From an uncultured Pelagibacteraceae bacterium (GTDB taxonomy: Bacteria; Pseudomonadota; Alphaproteobacteria; Pelagibacterales; Pelagibacteraceae): DNA of 64,000 bases. Under the pieces are notes generated by a model, which ran no database searches, was not told the origin of the DNA, and worked only from the letters and a program-made list of their open reading frames with translations. Positions 29,348-38,192 of the stretch are shown piece by piece; the stretch's first letter is position 1, and every line of letters starts with the position of its first letter. Both the position numbers and the translations under genes were made by a program. The stretch lies in NCBI GenBank assembly GCA_902569245.1, contig CACFTO010000002.1, positions 1 to 64,000 on the forward strand, read 5' to 3'.

Positions 29348-30124
29348 CTTGAACATTTCATTTATAGCCAATATTTTTGAATGATTGTTCGGAGCAATTT
29401 CTCCATTTGGCATATATAAGGAATTTTCAAATCCTACTCTAATTTTACCACCTAGGTTAATTGCTTTTTCCAAGCAACTCATTTCTTCTTTTGCAAAAGC
29501 GCATATTGACCAATCTAAATTGACATTATTATCTTTCATTACTTTTAGGAACTCTGGAATTTTTTCTGGATAACTAATTTTACCTGTGTAATGACCAATT
29601 ACAAATAAACACCAAGCTCCTTCAATTGGAATTTCTGCTTTATTTAAAAGTTTCACTAATAAGCCCACATCCTGTGGATCATACAATATATGCTGTATTT
29701 TAGTTCCAGCCTCAGTCAAATATTTATATAATTTTATATCTTCCTCTGTTGGATTTCTTGAAGGTATTAATTCAGCTGTACCAATTGATGTCCCTGGTGG
29801 AGTAACATCATATGCAAGTTTCCTCATTTCTTCAGGGGAATACTTGCCAATTGCTTCAGTAGTAACCTGAATATGCATTTTTGGAACCTGATGTTCTAAT
29901 TCATTTAATGCCTCTTTATACAGTCCAGCATCTAAAACATGTTCTCCTTTATCATTTCTTACATGTAGATGAATAGCTCCTGCTCCTGCTTTAAAACAAT
30001 TTTTAGCAACATCAACTGTTTCTCTGATTGTTAAGGGAACTTCTGGATGATCTTTCTTGACTTTTCTTGCTCCATTTGGGGCAACCATTAACTTTGGTAA
30101 TTTATCTGGTTGAAAAAAGGTCAT
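29339..30124 (-). CDS. BKACE family (3-keto-5-aminohexanoate cleavage enzyme-like) protein
   Basis: KLMVAPNGARKVKKDHPEVPLTIRETV...AGAGAIHLHVRNDKGEHVLD. Confidence 0.85.
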   Translation of the reverse strand: MTFFQPDKLPKLMVAPNGARKVKKDHPEVPLTIRETVDVAKNCFKAGAGAIHLHVRNDKGEHVLDAGLYKEALNELEHQVPKMHIQVTTEAIGKYSPEEMRKLAYDVTPPGTSIGTAELIPSRNPTEEDIKLYKYLTEAGTKIQHILYDPQDVGLLVKLLNKAEIPIEGAWCLFVIGHYTGKISYPEKIPEFLKVMKDNNVNLDWSICAFAKEEMSCLEKAINLGGKIRVGFENSLYMPNGEIAPNNHSKILAINEMFKLS

Positions 30125-30169
30125 AAATTCAATCTAATAAAAATTAAAAATTTAGTATACTTAAATAAA

Positions 30170-30799
30170 ATGAATTCATCAAAAAAAGAAGTCATTAAAT
30201 TCGCCAAAATGCTAAACGATAAAAAACTATCAGCGTTAAGATCTGGTAATATTTCATTAAGATACAAAAAAGGTTTTTTAATTACTCCCTCAGGACAAAA
30301 GTATTCATCACTTAAGGAAAAAGATATTGTTTTTATAAATCTTAATGGTGAATATAATAAAAATCTAAAACCATCATCTGAGTGGAGATTTCATCAAGAT
30401 ATATATAATTCAAAAAAAAAAGCAAAAGCAATTGTTCATTCTCACTCTACAAACGCAACAGCATTATCAACTCACAATAAGAAAATACCCCCATTTCACT
30501 ATATGGTGGCTTTGGCAGGAGGTATAGACATAAAGTGTGCAAAGTATGCAACTTATGGAACTCGAGAATTGTCAAAAAATATTCTTAAAGCCTTAAAAAA
30601 TAGATCAGCATGTTTAATAGCAAATCATGGACAAATTGCATTAGGACAAAGTCTCGAGGATGCATTTGAACTTGCTGAAGAAGTTGACAATCTTGCTAAA
30701 CAATATATCAAAGCTCTCGTTTTAGGACGACCGAAACTTTTAAGTTTAAACGAAATGAAAAAAGTTTTATCTAAAAGCAAAACGTATAAAAGAGGTTAG
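30170..30799 (+). CDS. Class II aldolase/adducin family protein (candidate 5-methylthioribulose-1-phosphate aldolase)
   Basis: SGNISLRYKKGFLITPSG, AIVHSHSTNATALS, LIANHGQIALG motifs; ATG at 30170 preferred over the ORF-track start at 30110. Confidence 0.8.
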   Translation: MNSSKKEVIKFAKMLNDKKLSALRSGNISLRYKKGFLITPSGQKYSSLKEKDIVFINLNGEYNKNLKPSSEWRFHQDIYNSKKKAKAIVHSHSTNATALSTHNKKIPPFHYMVALAGGIDIKCAKYATYGTRELSKNILKALKNRSACLIANHGQIALGQSLEDAFELAEEVDNLAKQYIKALVLGRPKLLSLNEMKKVLSKSKTYKRG

Positions 30800-30800
30800 T

Positions 30801-31844
30801 ATGACTACAAAAGTTGGTGAACATATTACACTTGATATTATAGGCACTAAAAAAGAGTATGACCCCGTTTTTTTTGAAAAATTAGTTTACAAGATTGCAA
30901 AAATTGCAAAAGTAACCGTATTAGAGATATCAAAATATAAGTTTGAACCCCAAGGATTTACTTTAGTTGCACTTCTTGCTGAAAGTCACATTAGCTTTCA
31001 TACGTTTCCAGAAAAAGGTATTATTAGTTTTGATTTTTTTACATGTGCAAAAATTTCACCTTCTGTTGCTTTAGATGTTATTAAAGATGAAATAGATCAT
31101 ACACATATAATTAAAAAAGAATTTAATAGAGATACTGTAAATCTATATCATGATAATTATAGCTCTCCTGGTTTAAAAAAATCATATGTGGTTAATAATA
31201 TAATTGAAAACTTTAAGTCAAAAGTAGGTCAACATATTGAGATACTGGAATTAGAACAATTTGGAAAAGCCTTGTTCATAGATAATGAAATTCAGGTTGC
31301 AGAAAAAGATGAATATCTTTATAGCTCAACTTTTGTTAATGCTGGATTAGATTTGAACTCCCATAAAGAAAAAGCTGCAATAATCGGTGGTGGTGACGGT
31401 GGTGTGGCTAGAGAGTGTATATCTAAAAACTTTAGTTTTATTGATTGGTATGAGTTGGACCCTGAAGTTGTTGAAGTCTGCGACAAGCATCTAGGTAAAA
31501 TAGGTGAGAAGGCTACAGAAAAAAACTCTGTGAAATGTGTATGGGGAGACGCATTTGAAAGTATTAAATCAATTAAAGATGATACATATGATCAGATATA
31601 TGTTGATTTAAATGATGACCAATACTGTATTGATTTAGCTGCTAAAAATATGAATTCACTTGCAAGAATTTTAAAGCCAAAAGGAGTTATTACAGCTCAG
31701 GTTGGTAGTCAGGATAAAAAGCCAAAGCAAGTTGAAAATTGGTTGAACATATTTAATCAAAATTTCGGTAACACAAAATTATCTAGAGTTTATATACCAA
31801 GTTTTGATTGTTCTTGGAATTTTTCTTCGTCGATAAATCATTAG
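30801..31844 (+). CDS. Fused S-adenosylmethionine decarboxylase - spermidine/aminopropyl synthase
   Basis: N-terminal AESHISFHTFPE (pyruvoyl Ser of class 1b AdoMetDC); C-terminal AAIIGGGDGGVARE and YDQIYVDLND aminopropyltransferase motifs. Confidence 0.9.
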   Translation: MTTKVGEHITLDIIGTKKEYDPVFFEKLVYKIAKIAKVTVLEISKYKFEPQGFTLVALLAESHISFHTFPEKGIISFDFFTCAKISPSVALDVIKDEIDHTHIIKKEFNRDTVNLYHDNYSSPGLKKSYVVNNIIENFKSKVGQHIEILELEQFGKALFIDNEIQVAEKDEYLYSSTFVNAGLDLNSHKEKAAIIGGGDGGVARECISKNFSFIDWYELDPEVVEVCDKHLGKIGEKATEKNSVKCVWGDAFESIKSIKDDTYDQIYVDLNDDQYCIDLAAKNMNSLARILKPKGVITAQVGSQDKKPKQVENWLNIFNQNFGNTKLSRVYIPSFDCSWNFSSSINH

Positions 31845-31902
31845 AATTTTCTTTTTTAATCACAAAAATTGTGAAATAATTATTGTTTTAATGGAGGAAA
31901 AA

Positions 31903-32730
31903 ATGAATGTAATAAGAAATATATTTTTAACTTTTCTATTATCCTTATTTTTAATTGGCTCTGCTAATGCTGATAAAATTAGGATTGGAACTGAGGGGGC
32001 TTATCCTCCCTGGAATTCAAAAGATGCTTCAGGGAAATTAATTGGCTTTGAAGTTGAGCTAGCATGGCAGTTATGTAGATATATTGGCCAACAATGTGAA
32101 ATAGTTGAACAAGATTGGGATGGAATGATACCAGCATTAACATCAAAAAAATTTGATGCAATTATGGCCGGAATGTCAATTACTGAGGAAAGAATGAAAA
32201 CAATTAATTTTTCTCAAGGATATGCTGATGAGGTCGCATCCTTAGCTGTAATGAAAGGTTCTGATCTTGAAGGGATAGACACTCCTGATGCTGTAAATTT
32301 AAACCTTGGTGGATCAGCTGTTAATAAAGCAATGAAAACATTAACTTCAGCTTTATCAGGAAAAACAGTTTGTACTCAAATTGGTACAATTCACCAAAAT
32401 TTTCTTGAGTCTGGAGATGTTGGAAAAATAAATTTAAAAACTTACAAGACACAAGATGAGGTTAATCTTGATTTGACTAATGGTAGATGTGATGTTGCTT
32501 TAGCAGCAGCAGTTGCATTTACGGACTATGCCGAAAAATCTGGTGCAACTGTCGTACTTGTGGGACCAACTTTTTCAGGTGGTGCATTTGGTAATGGTGT
32601 AGGAGTAGGGATTAGAAAAGACGATACTAAACTCTTAAAAGCTTTTAATAAAGCTATCGATAAAGCAAGAAAAGATGGCCACATTAGCAGAATCGCTATT
32701 AAATGGTTCGGCTTTGACGCTTCTATGTAA
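31903..32730 (+). CDS. Amino-acid ABC transporter substrate-binding protein (family 3, basic amino acid/opine-like)
   Basis: Signal peptide; IRIGTEGAYPPWNSKDASGKLIGFEVELAWQLC; start at 31903 after GGAGG. Confidence 0.9.
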   Translation: MNVIRNIFLTFLLSLFLIGSANADKIRIGTEGAYPPWNSKDASGKLIGFEVELAWQLCRYIGQQCEIVEQDWDGMIPALTSKKFDAIMAGMSITEERMKTINFSQGYADEVASLAVMKGSDLEGIDTPDAVNLNLGGSAVNKAMKTLTSALSGKTVCTQIGTIHQNFLESGDVGKINLKTYKTQDEVNLDLTNGRCDVALAAAVAFTDYAEKSGATVVLVGPTFSGGAFGNGVGVGIRKDDTKLLKAFNKAIDKARKDGHISRIAIKWFGFDASM

Positions 32731-32743
32731 TTAATTTTAGATA

Positions 32744-32768
32744 TGGCGACTATAATATATAGTCGCCA
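32744..32768 (+). repeat. Perfect inverted repeat between SBP and permease
   Basis: TGGCGACTATA-ATA-TATAGTCGCCA, 11 bp; ends 6 nt before the permease ATG; no poly-T tail. Confidence 0.85.
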
Positions 32769-32774
32769 ATCTAT

Positions 32775-33467
32775 ATGGAACTTCTATCATTTGGAGATAC
32801 TGGTTGGGGAGACGAATTGTTTTTTGCAACCTTAATGACAATTGCGGTATCTATTGCTGCAATGGCAATTGGATTTATATTTGCTTCAATATTTACTCCT
32901 TTAAAATTATCTAAAAATAAAACATTCAATGTAATTGGAAATTGTTACACTACTATAATTAGAGGTGTTCCAGAATTATTAGTAATATACTTGTTATTTT
33001 TTGGTGGAACAGGAGCTGCTATGTATGTGGCTTCAATTTTTGGGTATGATGGTTATATTGAAATAAATGCATTTATAACTGGTGCTCTTGCAATTGGGAT
33101 TATTTCTGGAGCCTATTCTACTGAAGTTTTTAGGGGTGCCATTTTATCAATCGATAAAGGTCAATTTGAGGCTTCAAAAGTTTTGGGGATAAAAAAATAT
33201 ATTCAATTTTACAAAATTATTTTACCACAAATGTTGAGACTATCAATTCCAAACCTTAGTAACGTTTGGCAAATAACTTTAAAAGATACCTCTTTAATTT
33301 CTGTTACAGGATTAGTAGAAATAATGCGGCAATCTTATATTGCTGCTGGTTCAACTAGAGATCCTTTATTTTTTTATTCAGTAGCAGCTGTATTATACCT
33401 AATACTTACTTTCCTAAGTATGAAATTAATTAATAAATTAGAAATAAAATATAGCAAAGGATACTGA
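32775..33467 (+). CDS. Amino-acid ABC transporter permease (HisQ/OccQ-like)
   Basis: EAA-like loop (EASKVLGIKKYIQFYKIILPQMLRLSIPN). Confidence 0.9.
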   Translation: MELLSFGDTGWGDELFFATLMTIAVSIAAMAIGFIFASIFTPLKLSKNKTFNVIGNCYTTIIRGVPELLVIYLLFFGGTGAAMYVASIFGYDGYIEINAFITGALAIGIISGAYSTEVFRGAILSIDKGQFEASKVLGIKKYIQFYKIILPQMLRLSIPNLSNVWQITLKDTSLISVTGLVEIMRQSYIAAGSTRDPLFFYSVAAVLYLILTFLSMKLINKLEIKYSKGY

Positions 33468-34144
33468 TGGATATAAAATTAATGATTAGTATTTTTCCGA
33501 GCTTATTAAGTGGTGCAGTTATCACTCTTCAACTCTTAGTATCTTCAATGTTTTTTGGGTTAATAATAGGTTTAATTTTTGCAATTTTAAGAATTAATAA
33601 AAATCCAATAATTAATAAGTTTGCTTATGGTTATTCTTATTTTTTTAGAGGAACACCATTACTAGTTCAATTATATTTAATTTATTATGGATTAGCTAAT
33701 ATAGAGTTTTTAAGAAATTCATTTTTTTGGGTAATAATAAAGGAACCATATTGGTGTGCAATTATTGCATTTTCTTTAAATACAGGAGCTTATACGTCCG
33801 AAATACTAAGATCAGCATTTCAGACAATTAAAAAAGGTTACATTGAGGCCGCTCAAAGTTTAGGTGTAACAAAAAAAATAACTTTTTACAGAATTCAATT
33901 GCCCATAGCGATAAAACAATCACTTCCAGCATATGGGAATGAAATAATATTAATGCTTAAAGGCACCTCTCTTGCAAGTGTTATAACAATTATGGATTTA
34001 ATGGGTGAAGCTAGAAAAGTAAATGTTTTAACTTTTAAACCTTTTGAGGCTTTTATTACAGCAGGAATAATTTATTTATTTATTACATTTATAATTCACA
34101 ATATTATAAAGTATTTAGAAAAAAAATATGGATTTCAAACATGA
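33467..34144 (+). CDS. Amino-acid ABC transporter permease (HisM/OccM-like)
   Basis: EAAQSLGVTKKITFYRIQLPIAIKQSLPAYGNE. Confidence 0.9.
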   Translation: MDIKLMISIFPSLLSGAVITLQLLVSSMFFGLIIGLIFAILRINKNPIINKFAYGYSYFFRGTPLLVQLYLIYYGLANIEFLRNSFFWVIIKEPYWCAIIAFSLNTGAYTSEILRSAFQTIKKGYIEAAQSLGVTKKITFYRIQLPIAIKQSLPAYGNEIILMLKGTSLASVITIMDLMGEARKVNVLTFKPFEAFITAGIIYLFITFIIHNIIKYLEKKYGFQT

Positions 34145-34926
34145 AAGTAGCCTGTATTCAATTATCTAGTGGGGAAGATTATAATAAAAATTTTAAAGAT
34201 ATTGTAAAATATATTAATCAAGCAATTGCAAATAAAGCAGACTTAATAATTACTCCAGAAACTTCTTCATTGATGTCTGCTGACAAAAATAATTTATTTA
34301 AATATTCATATGAAATGAAACATGATCCAATAATAAATAAAGTAAAAATTATATCTAAAACAAAGAAGAAATGGATACTTCTTGGCTCAATGTGCATTAA
34401 AGAAAAAAGCAAATTAAGAAATAGATCTATTCTTATTGGACCTAAAGGTAAAATAAATACTTATTATGATAAAATAAATATGTTTGATGTTAAAGTTTCA
34501 AAAAAAGAACAACATAGAGAAAGTAAAGTATTTAAGGCAGGTAAAAAATTAGTATCAGCTAAATTACCCTGGGGAAATATAGGTCTTTCAATTTGTTATG
34601 ATTTAAGATTTCCAGAACTTTATAGAAACTTATCAAAAAGAAATCTAAGTTTTATCACTGTTCCATCTGCATTTACTAAAACAACTGGTCAAAGACATTG
34701 GTTAACTTTATTAAAAGCAAGAGCAATTGAAAATTTTTGTTATATCTTTGCACCTAATCAAACAGGAAGAAATACGATTAAAAGAGAAACTTTTGGACAT
34801 TCAGTTATTATTTCACCTGATGGAAAAATAATGGCTCTTAAGAGATTAGGAAAAGGAATTATTTATTCTAATATAAAACCAAAAATATCTATGCATTTAA
34901 GAAAAGTTATTCCAAGTATGCTTTAA
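34141..34926 (+). CDS. Carbon-nitrogen hydrolase (nitrilase superfamily)
   Basis: Glu-Lys-Cys triad context: LIITPETSS, YDKINMFDV, LSICYDLRFPELYR; overlaps the permease stop. Confidence 0.9.
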   Translation: MKVACIQLSSGEDYNKNFKDIVKYINQAIANKADLIITPETSSLMSADKNNLFKYSYEMKHDPIINKVKIISKTKKKWILLGSMCIKEKSKLRNRSILIGPKGKINTYYDKINMFDVKVSKKEQHRESKVFKAGKKLVSAKLPWGNIGLSICYDLRFPELYRNLSKRNLSFITVPSAFTKTTGQRHWLTLLKARAIENFCYIFAPNQTGRNTIKRETFGHSVIISPDGKIMALKRLGKGIIYSNIKPKISMHLRKVIPSML

Positions 34927-35312
34927 TAGTATGTGTATTGTTTAATCTCTTTTATCTTTGAACCGGTTTTATTGTTTATTGCTAATTTAATTTTTGCTCT
35001 ATCATCATTTAGAAAATGAACATCTCTCGATAGTTTTATAAAATTTTCACCAAAATCACCATTTTTCTCACACATTCTTTTATTATCTTCAATATCCCAA
35101 AGTTTTGCATTTATTGCCTTTAATTCTTCATAAAGTTTTTTTAATTCACCTTTTAAAGCTATGTTTTCATCTAATTGTTTTGTTAAAACTATATATTCAT
35201 CATTTATATATTTGAGCTTCTCAAGATCCTTAATGTTTTCTTTTTTGATTTCTAAAATTGAAATTTTATCTAAAAGTTCACCTACAGATACTTCAACTAA
35301 AATTTTATTCAT
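34923..35312 (-). CDS. DUF6165-like protein
   Basis: VSVGELLDKISILEIKKENI...LWDIEDNKRMCE...FLNDDRAKIKLAINNKTGS pattern. Confidence 0.65.
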   Translation of the reverse strand: MNKILVEVSVGELLDKISILEIKKENIKDLEKLKYINDEYIVLTKQLDENIALKGELKKLYEELKAINAKLWDIEDNKRMCEKNGDFGENFIKLSRDVHFLNDDRAKIKLAINNKTGSKIKEIKQYTYY

Positions 35313-35344
35313 AAATAAACTTAGTGTGTTAAGTTGTTAAAAAT

Positions 35345-36286
35345 ATGTCTAATATTCTTATAATTAAACATGGATCTTTAGGTGATATAGCCCAAGCGAG
35401 TGGTGCAATTCAAGATATTTCTGATTTTCATAAAGATGATAAAGTCTATTTATTAACATCAAAGCCTTACATTGATCTTTTCAAAAAAAATCCATGTTTA
35501 GAGGACATAATTTTGGATAAGAGATTATCAAGATTTAATCTGATTTATTTATTCAATCTCATGCGTAAATTAAAAAAATATAAATTTTTAAAAGTTTTTG
35601 ATTTACAAAATTCTTCTCGTTCAAATTTCTATAAGAGAATATTGTTCCCAAATGCTAGTAATCTTGTTTGGTCGTCTTCTGAAACCACGTTGCCAAAAGA
35701 TAAATCCAAGGATGAATTTGATAAAAATCCTGTTTTAGACAGATTTAAACATCAATTAGAAACATCTGGAGTTAATACTAAATACACTATGTCTCCTGAT
35801 TTTAAGTGGGCTTGTTCCAATATTGAAAATATAAAAAAAAAATTTGATTTAAATAAATATATAATTTTATTTCCTTTTTGCTCTCCGCATTTACAGATTA
35901 AAAAATGGCCTAACTATAATAAACTTATAGATTTAATTAAGAATAAATTTAAAGATGAATATAAGATTGTAGTAGCTCCAGGTTTTGATGAAATTAATAT
36001 GACAAAAGAAATTAATGCGATTTCAATTTTAAAAGAAAATAGATCTTTAGATATTTCTGAGCTTGCTACATTAATAAAAGACAGTTCTTTCGTTGTAGCA
36101 AATGACACAGGACCAGCACATATGGCAGCACATTTGAATACTAAAGGCTTAGCGTTATTTGGTTCTCATACTACTGCTTACAAAGTGAGTATAGAGAGAG
36201 AAAATTTTAAAGCAATTCAAGTAACAGATTTAAATAAATTATCCCCTGAAAAAGTTTTTGAATATTTTATTAAATCATTAAATTAA
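35345..36286 (+). CDS. Glycosyltransferase family 9 (heptosyltransferase-like)
   Basis: ILIIKHGSLGDIAQASGAIQDI and VVANDTGPAHMAAHL. Confidence 0.88.
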   Translation: MSNILIIKHGSLGDIAQASGAIQDISDFHKDDKVYLLTSKPYIDLFKKNPCLEDIILDKRLSRFNLIYLFNLMRKLKKYKFLKVFDLQNSSRSNFYKRILFPNASNLVWSSSETTLPKDKSKDEFDKNPVLDRFKHQLETSGVNTKYTMSPDFKWACSNIENIKKKFDLNKYIILFPFCSPHLQIKKWPNYNKLIDLIKNKFKDEYKIVVAPGFDEINMTKEINAISILKENRSLDISELATLIKDSSFVVANDTGPAHMAAHLNTKGLALFGSHTTAYKVSIERENFKAIQVTDLNKLSPEKVFEYFIKSLN

Positions 36287-37029
36287 TGGAAATAAATTTC
36301 CTTTTTTTTATAAGTGTTGTTCCTGCAATAATTTTGTACGGTATTGCAAAGTCTGGTCTAGGAGGTTCAATATCATTAATATCAGTCCCATTGATGACAA
36401 TTGTAATGCCATTACAGCAGGCATTAGCAATAATTCTACCTATTTTAATTTTTTCAGACATGATTGCTGTTTACAGATTTAGAAGAGAATTTAATTTAGG
36501 CATACTCAAGATAATTGTCCCATTTGCTGCACTTGGAATTGTAATTGGCTCTCTTACATTCAATCATTTTTCAGAGGATCTACTTAAATTAATAGTTGGA
36601 ATAATGGGATTTTTATTTGCTGGACACTATTTTTTGTTTAAAAAAGAAAAGACAGTTCCAGCTAAGCAAAATTTTTTAAAGGGTGCAATTTGCTCATCTA
36701 TTGCCGGATTTTCTAGTTTTTGTGTTCATGCAGGTGGAACTCCCACAAGTCTTTATTTGCTCCCATTAAGATTAAAGAAAGAAATTTATGTAGGAACGAG
36801 AATTATCTTTTTTAGTTGTGTTAACTTAATAAAGTTACCTTTGTATATTTACCTATCAATGATGAATTTTGATACTTTATATCAATCTGTCTCTCTTTTC
36901 CCTTTGGCTCTAATTGGAATATTTATTGGATATCAATTACTTAAAATTATCGAGGAAAAATTGTTTTATAATATCATCTATGGTTTAATTCTTATAAGTA
37001 GTACAAAATTAATATTTGATTTTATTTAA
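36286..37029 (+). CDS. TSUP family (TauE/SafE-like) transporter
   Basis: TSUP-like multi-TM protein, YGIAKSGLGGSISLISVPLMTIVMP. Confidence 0.8.
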   Translation: MEINFLFFISVVPAIILYGIAKSGLGGSISLISVPLMTIVMPLQQALAIILPILIFSDMIAVYRFRREFNLGILKIIVPFAALGIVIGSLTFNHFSEDLLKLIVGIMGFLFAGHYFLFKKEKTVPAKQNFLKGAICSSIAGFSSFCVHAGGTPTSLYLLPLRLKKEIYVGTRIIFFSCVNLIKLPLYIYLSMMNFDTLYQSVSLFPLALIGIFIGYQLLKIIEEKLFYNIIYGLILISSTKLIFDFI

Positions 37030-38113
37030 TCTTTGTCTTTTTAATCGAGTAGTTACCAAATTTTTTAAGCAAAAAAGGTAAAAAGGCTACAATTATCAAT
37101 ATCCTTAAAAAATGATGATAACTTACAAAAATCGGGTCAATATTGTAAGCAACGCTAATAACAACCATTTCATGAATTCCACCTGGTGCAAAACTTAAAA
37201 AAGTTGGAATAAAATCAAATCCCAAGTACTGAAGAAAGTATGCCGTAACCATAGCAACAACAATTAATATTGAGCACACAATTATTCCATGAAAAACATA
37301 AAAAAATAATTCATTAAGTTTTAACCCATTTAGTCTACTTCCAAGAGCTGTACCTAAAAAAATAAATGCTATATTTATCACTGTGTCTGGAAACCTAGAA
37401 TTAATTATCTCAAAAGTATAAAATAATCCCGACAAAGCCATAGCTCCAACTAGTATAGGTGAAGGGATATTAAATTTTTTGAGTAAAATAGAGAATAAAT
37501 AACAAATAATTATTAGAAAAAATATTTCTAAAAAATATCTGAAATCATAAATATTTTCATAATTATATCCCGCGATATCAGAAAAACCTAACTTACTAAT
37601 AAATAATATAGGTACAAAACTTACAATAAATATAACTCTTGTAGCTTGAGGAATTAAAACTTGTTTATGATTTTCTTTTTTCCCATATTCTAAAAGTGCT
37701 GCAGCTATTGGAACAAATGCTCCAGGTAAAGCAGCGAGTGTTGCAATAAACTTATCAAATTTACAAACTTTAATAAAATAATACCCTGCTAAAATAGTAC
37801 TAACTACTGTACAAACAACCATTGCGATAGATGAGAATATCCATAAGTGAATTTTATATAATAAAGACACATTCAACGTTCCACCTAAAATAATACCAAC
37901 CATCAAAAAAACTGGATTAAGTAATTTTGTTGAGAATTCAATTTTAAAATTAGTGAAAGCAACACACAGATTTAAACCTAAAGCACCTAGTAACCAAGGC
38001 AAAGGAAGACCAATTAAAGTCCCAATATAACCTCCAATTACGCCTATGATTAAAGCTTTATAACTAATCTTCAGCTCATTTAATAATTGTTTAAATGGAA
38101 TCACGTTTAACAT
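37022..38113 (-). CDS. AbrB-family (AbrB duplication) membrane protein
   Basis: GGYIGTLIGLPLPWLLGALG and SFAPGGIHEMVVIS; divergent from tctCBA. Confidence 0.8.
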   Translation of the reverse strand: MLNVIPFKQLLNELKISYKALIIGVIGGYIGTLIGLPLPWLLGALGLNLCVAFTNFKIEFSTKLLNPVFLMVGIILGGTLNVSLLYKIHLWIFSSIAMVVCTVVSTILAGYYFIKVCKFDKFIATLAALPGAFVPIAAALLEYGKKENHKQVLIPQATRVIFIVSFVPILFISKLGFSDIAGYNYENIYDFRYFLEIFFLIIICYLFSILLKKFNIPSPILVGAMALSGLFYTFEIINSRFPDTVINIAFIFLGTALGSRLNGLKLNELFFYVFHGIIVCSILIVVAMVTAYFLQYLGFDFIPTFLSFAPGGIHEMVVISVAYNIDPIFVSYHHFLRILIIVAFLPFLLKKFGNYSIKKTKIK

Positions 38114-38132
38114 GTAAGCAATAAATCCTCAT

Positions 38133-38161
38133 TGACACTGAATTTTAATTTATGTTTAATA
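38133..38161 (+). promoter_or_regulatory. Candidate sigma70-type promoter for tctCBA
   Basis: TTGACA, then TTTAAT at about 17 bp spacing upstream of tctC (by-eye, approximate). Confidence 0.35.
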
Positions 38162-38192
38162 AAGTATTATAATTATAATAGGAGAAAAAATA

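Noticed and set aside
31862-31876. CACAA-AAA-TTGTG hairpin upstream of the ABC SBP
   Set aside because: Short 5-bp AT-rich stem followed by no T-tract; not convincing as terminator or riboswitch.
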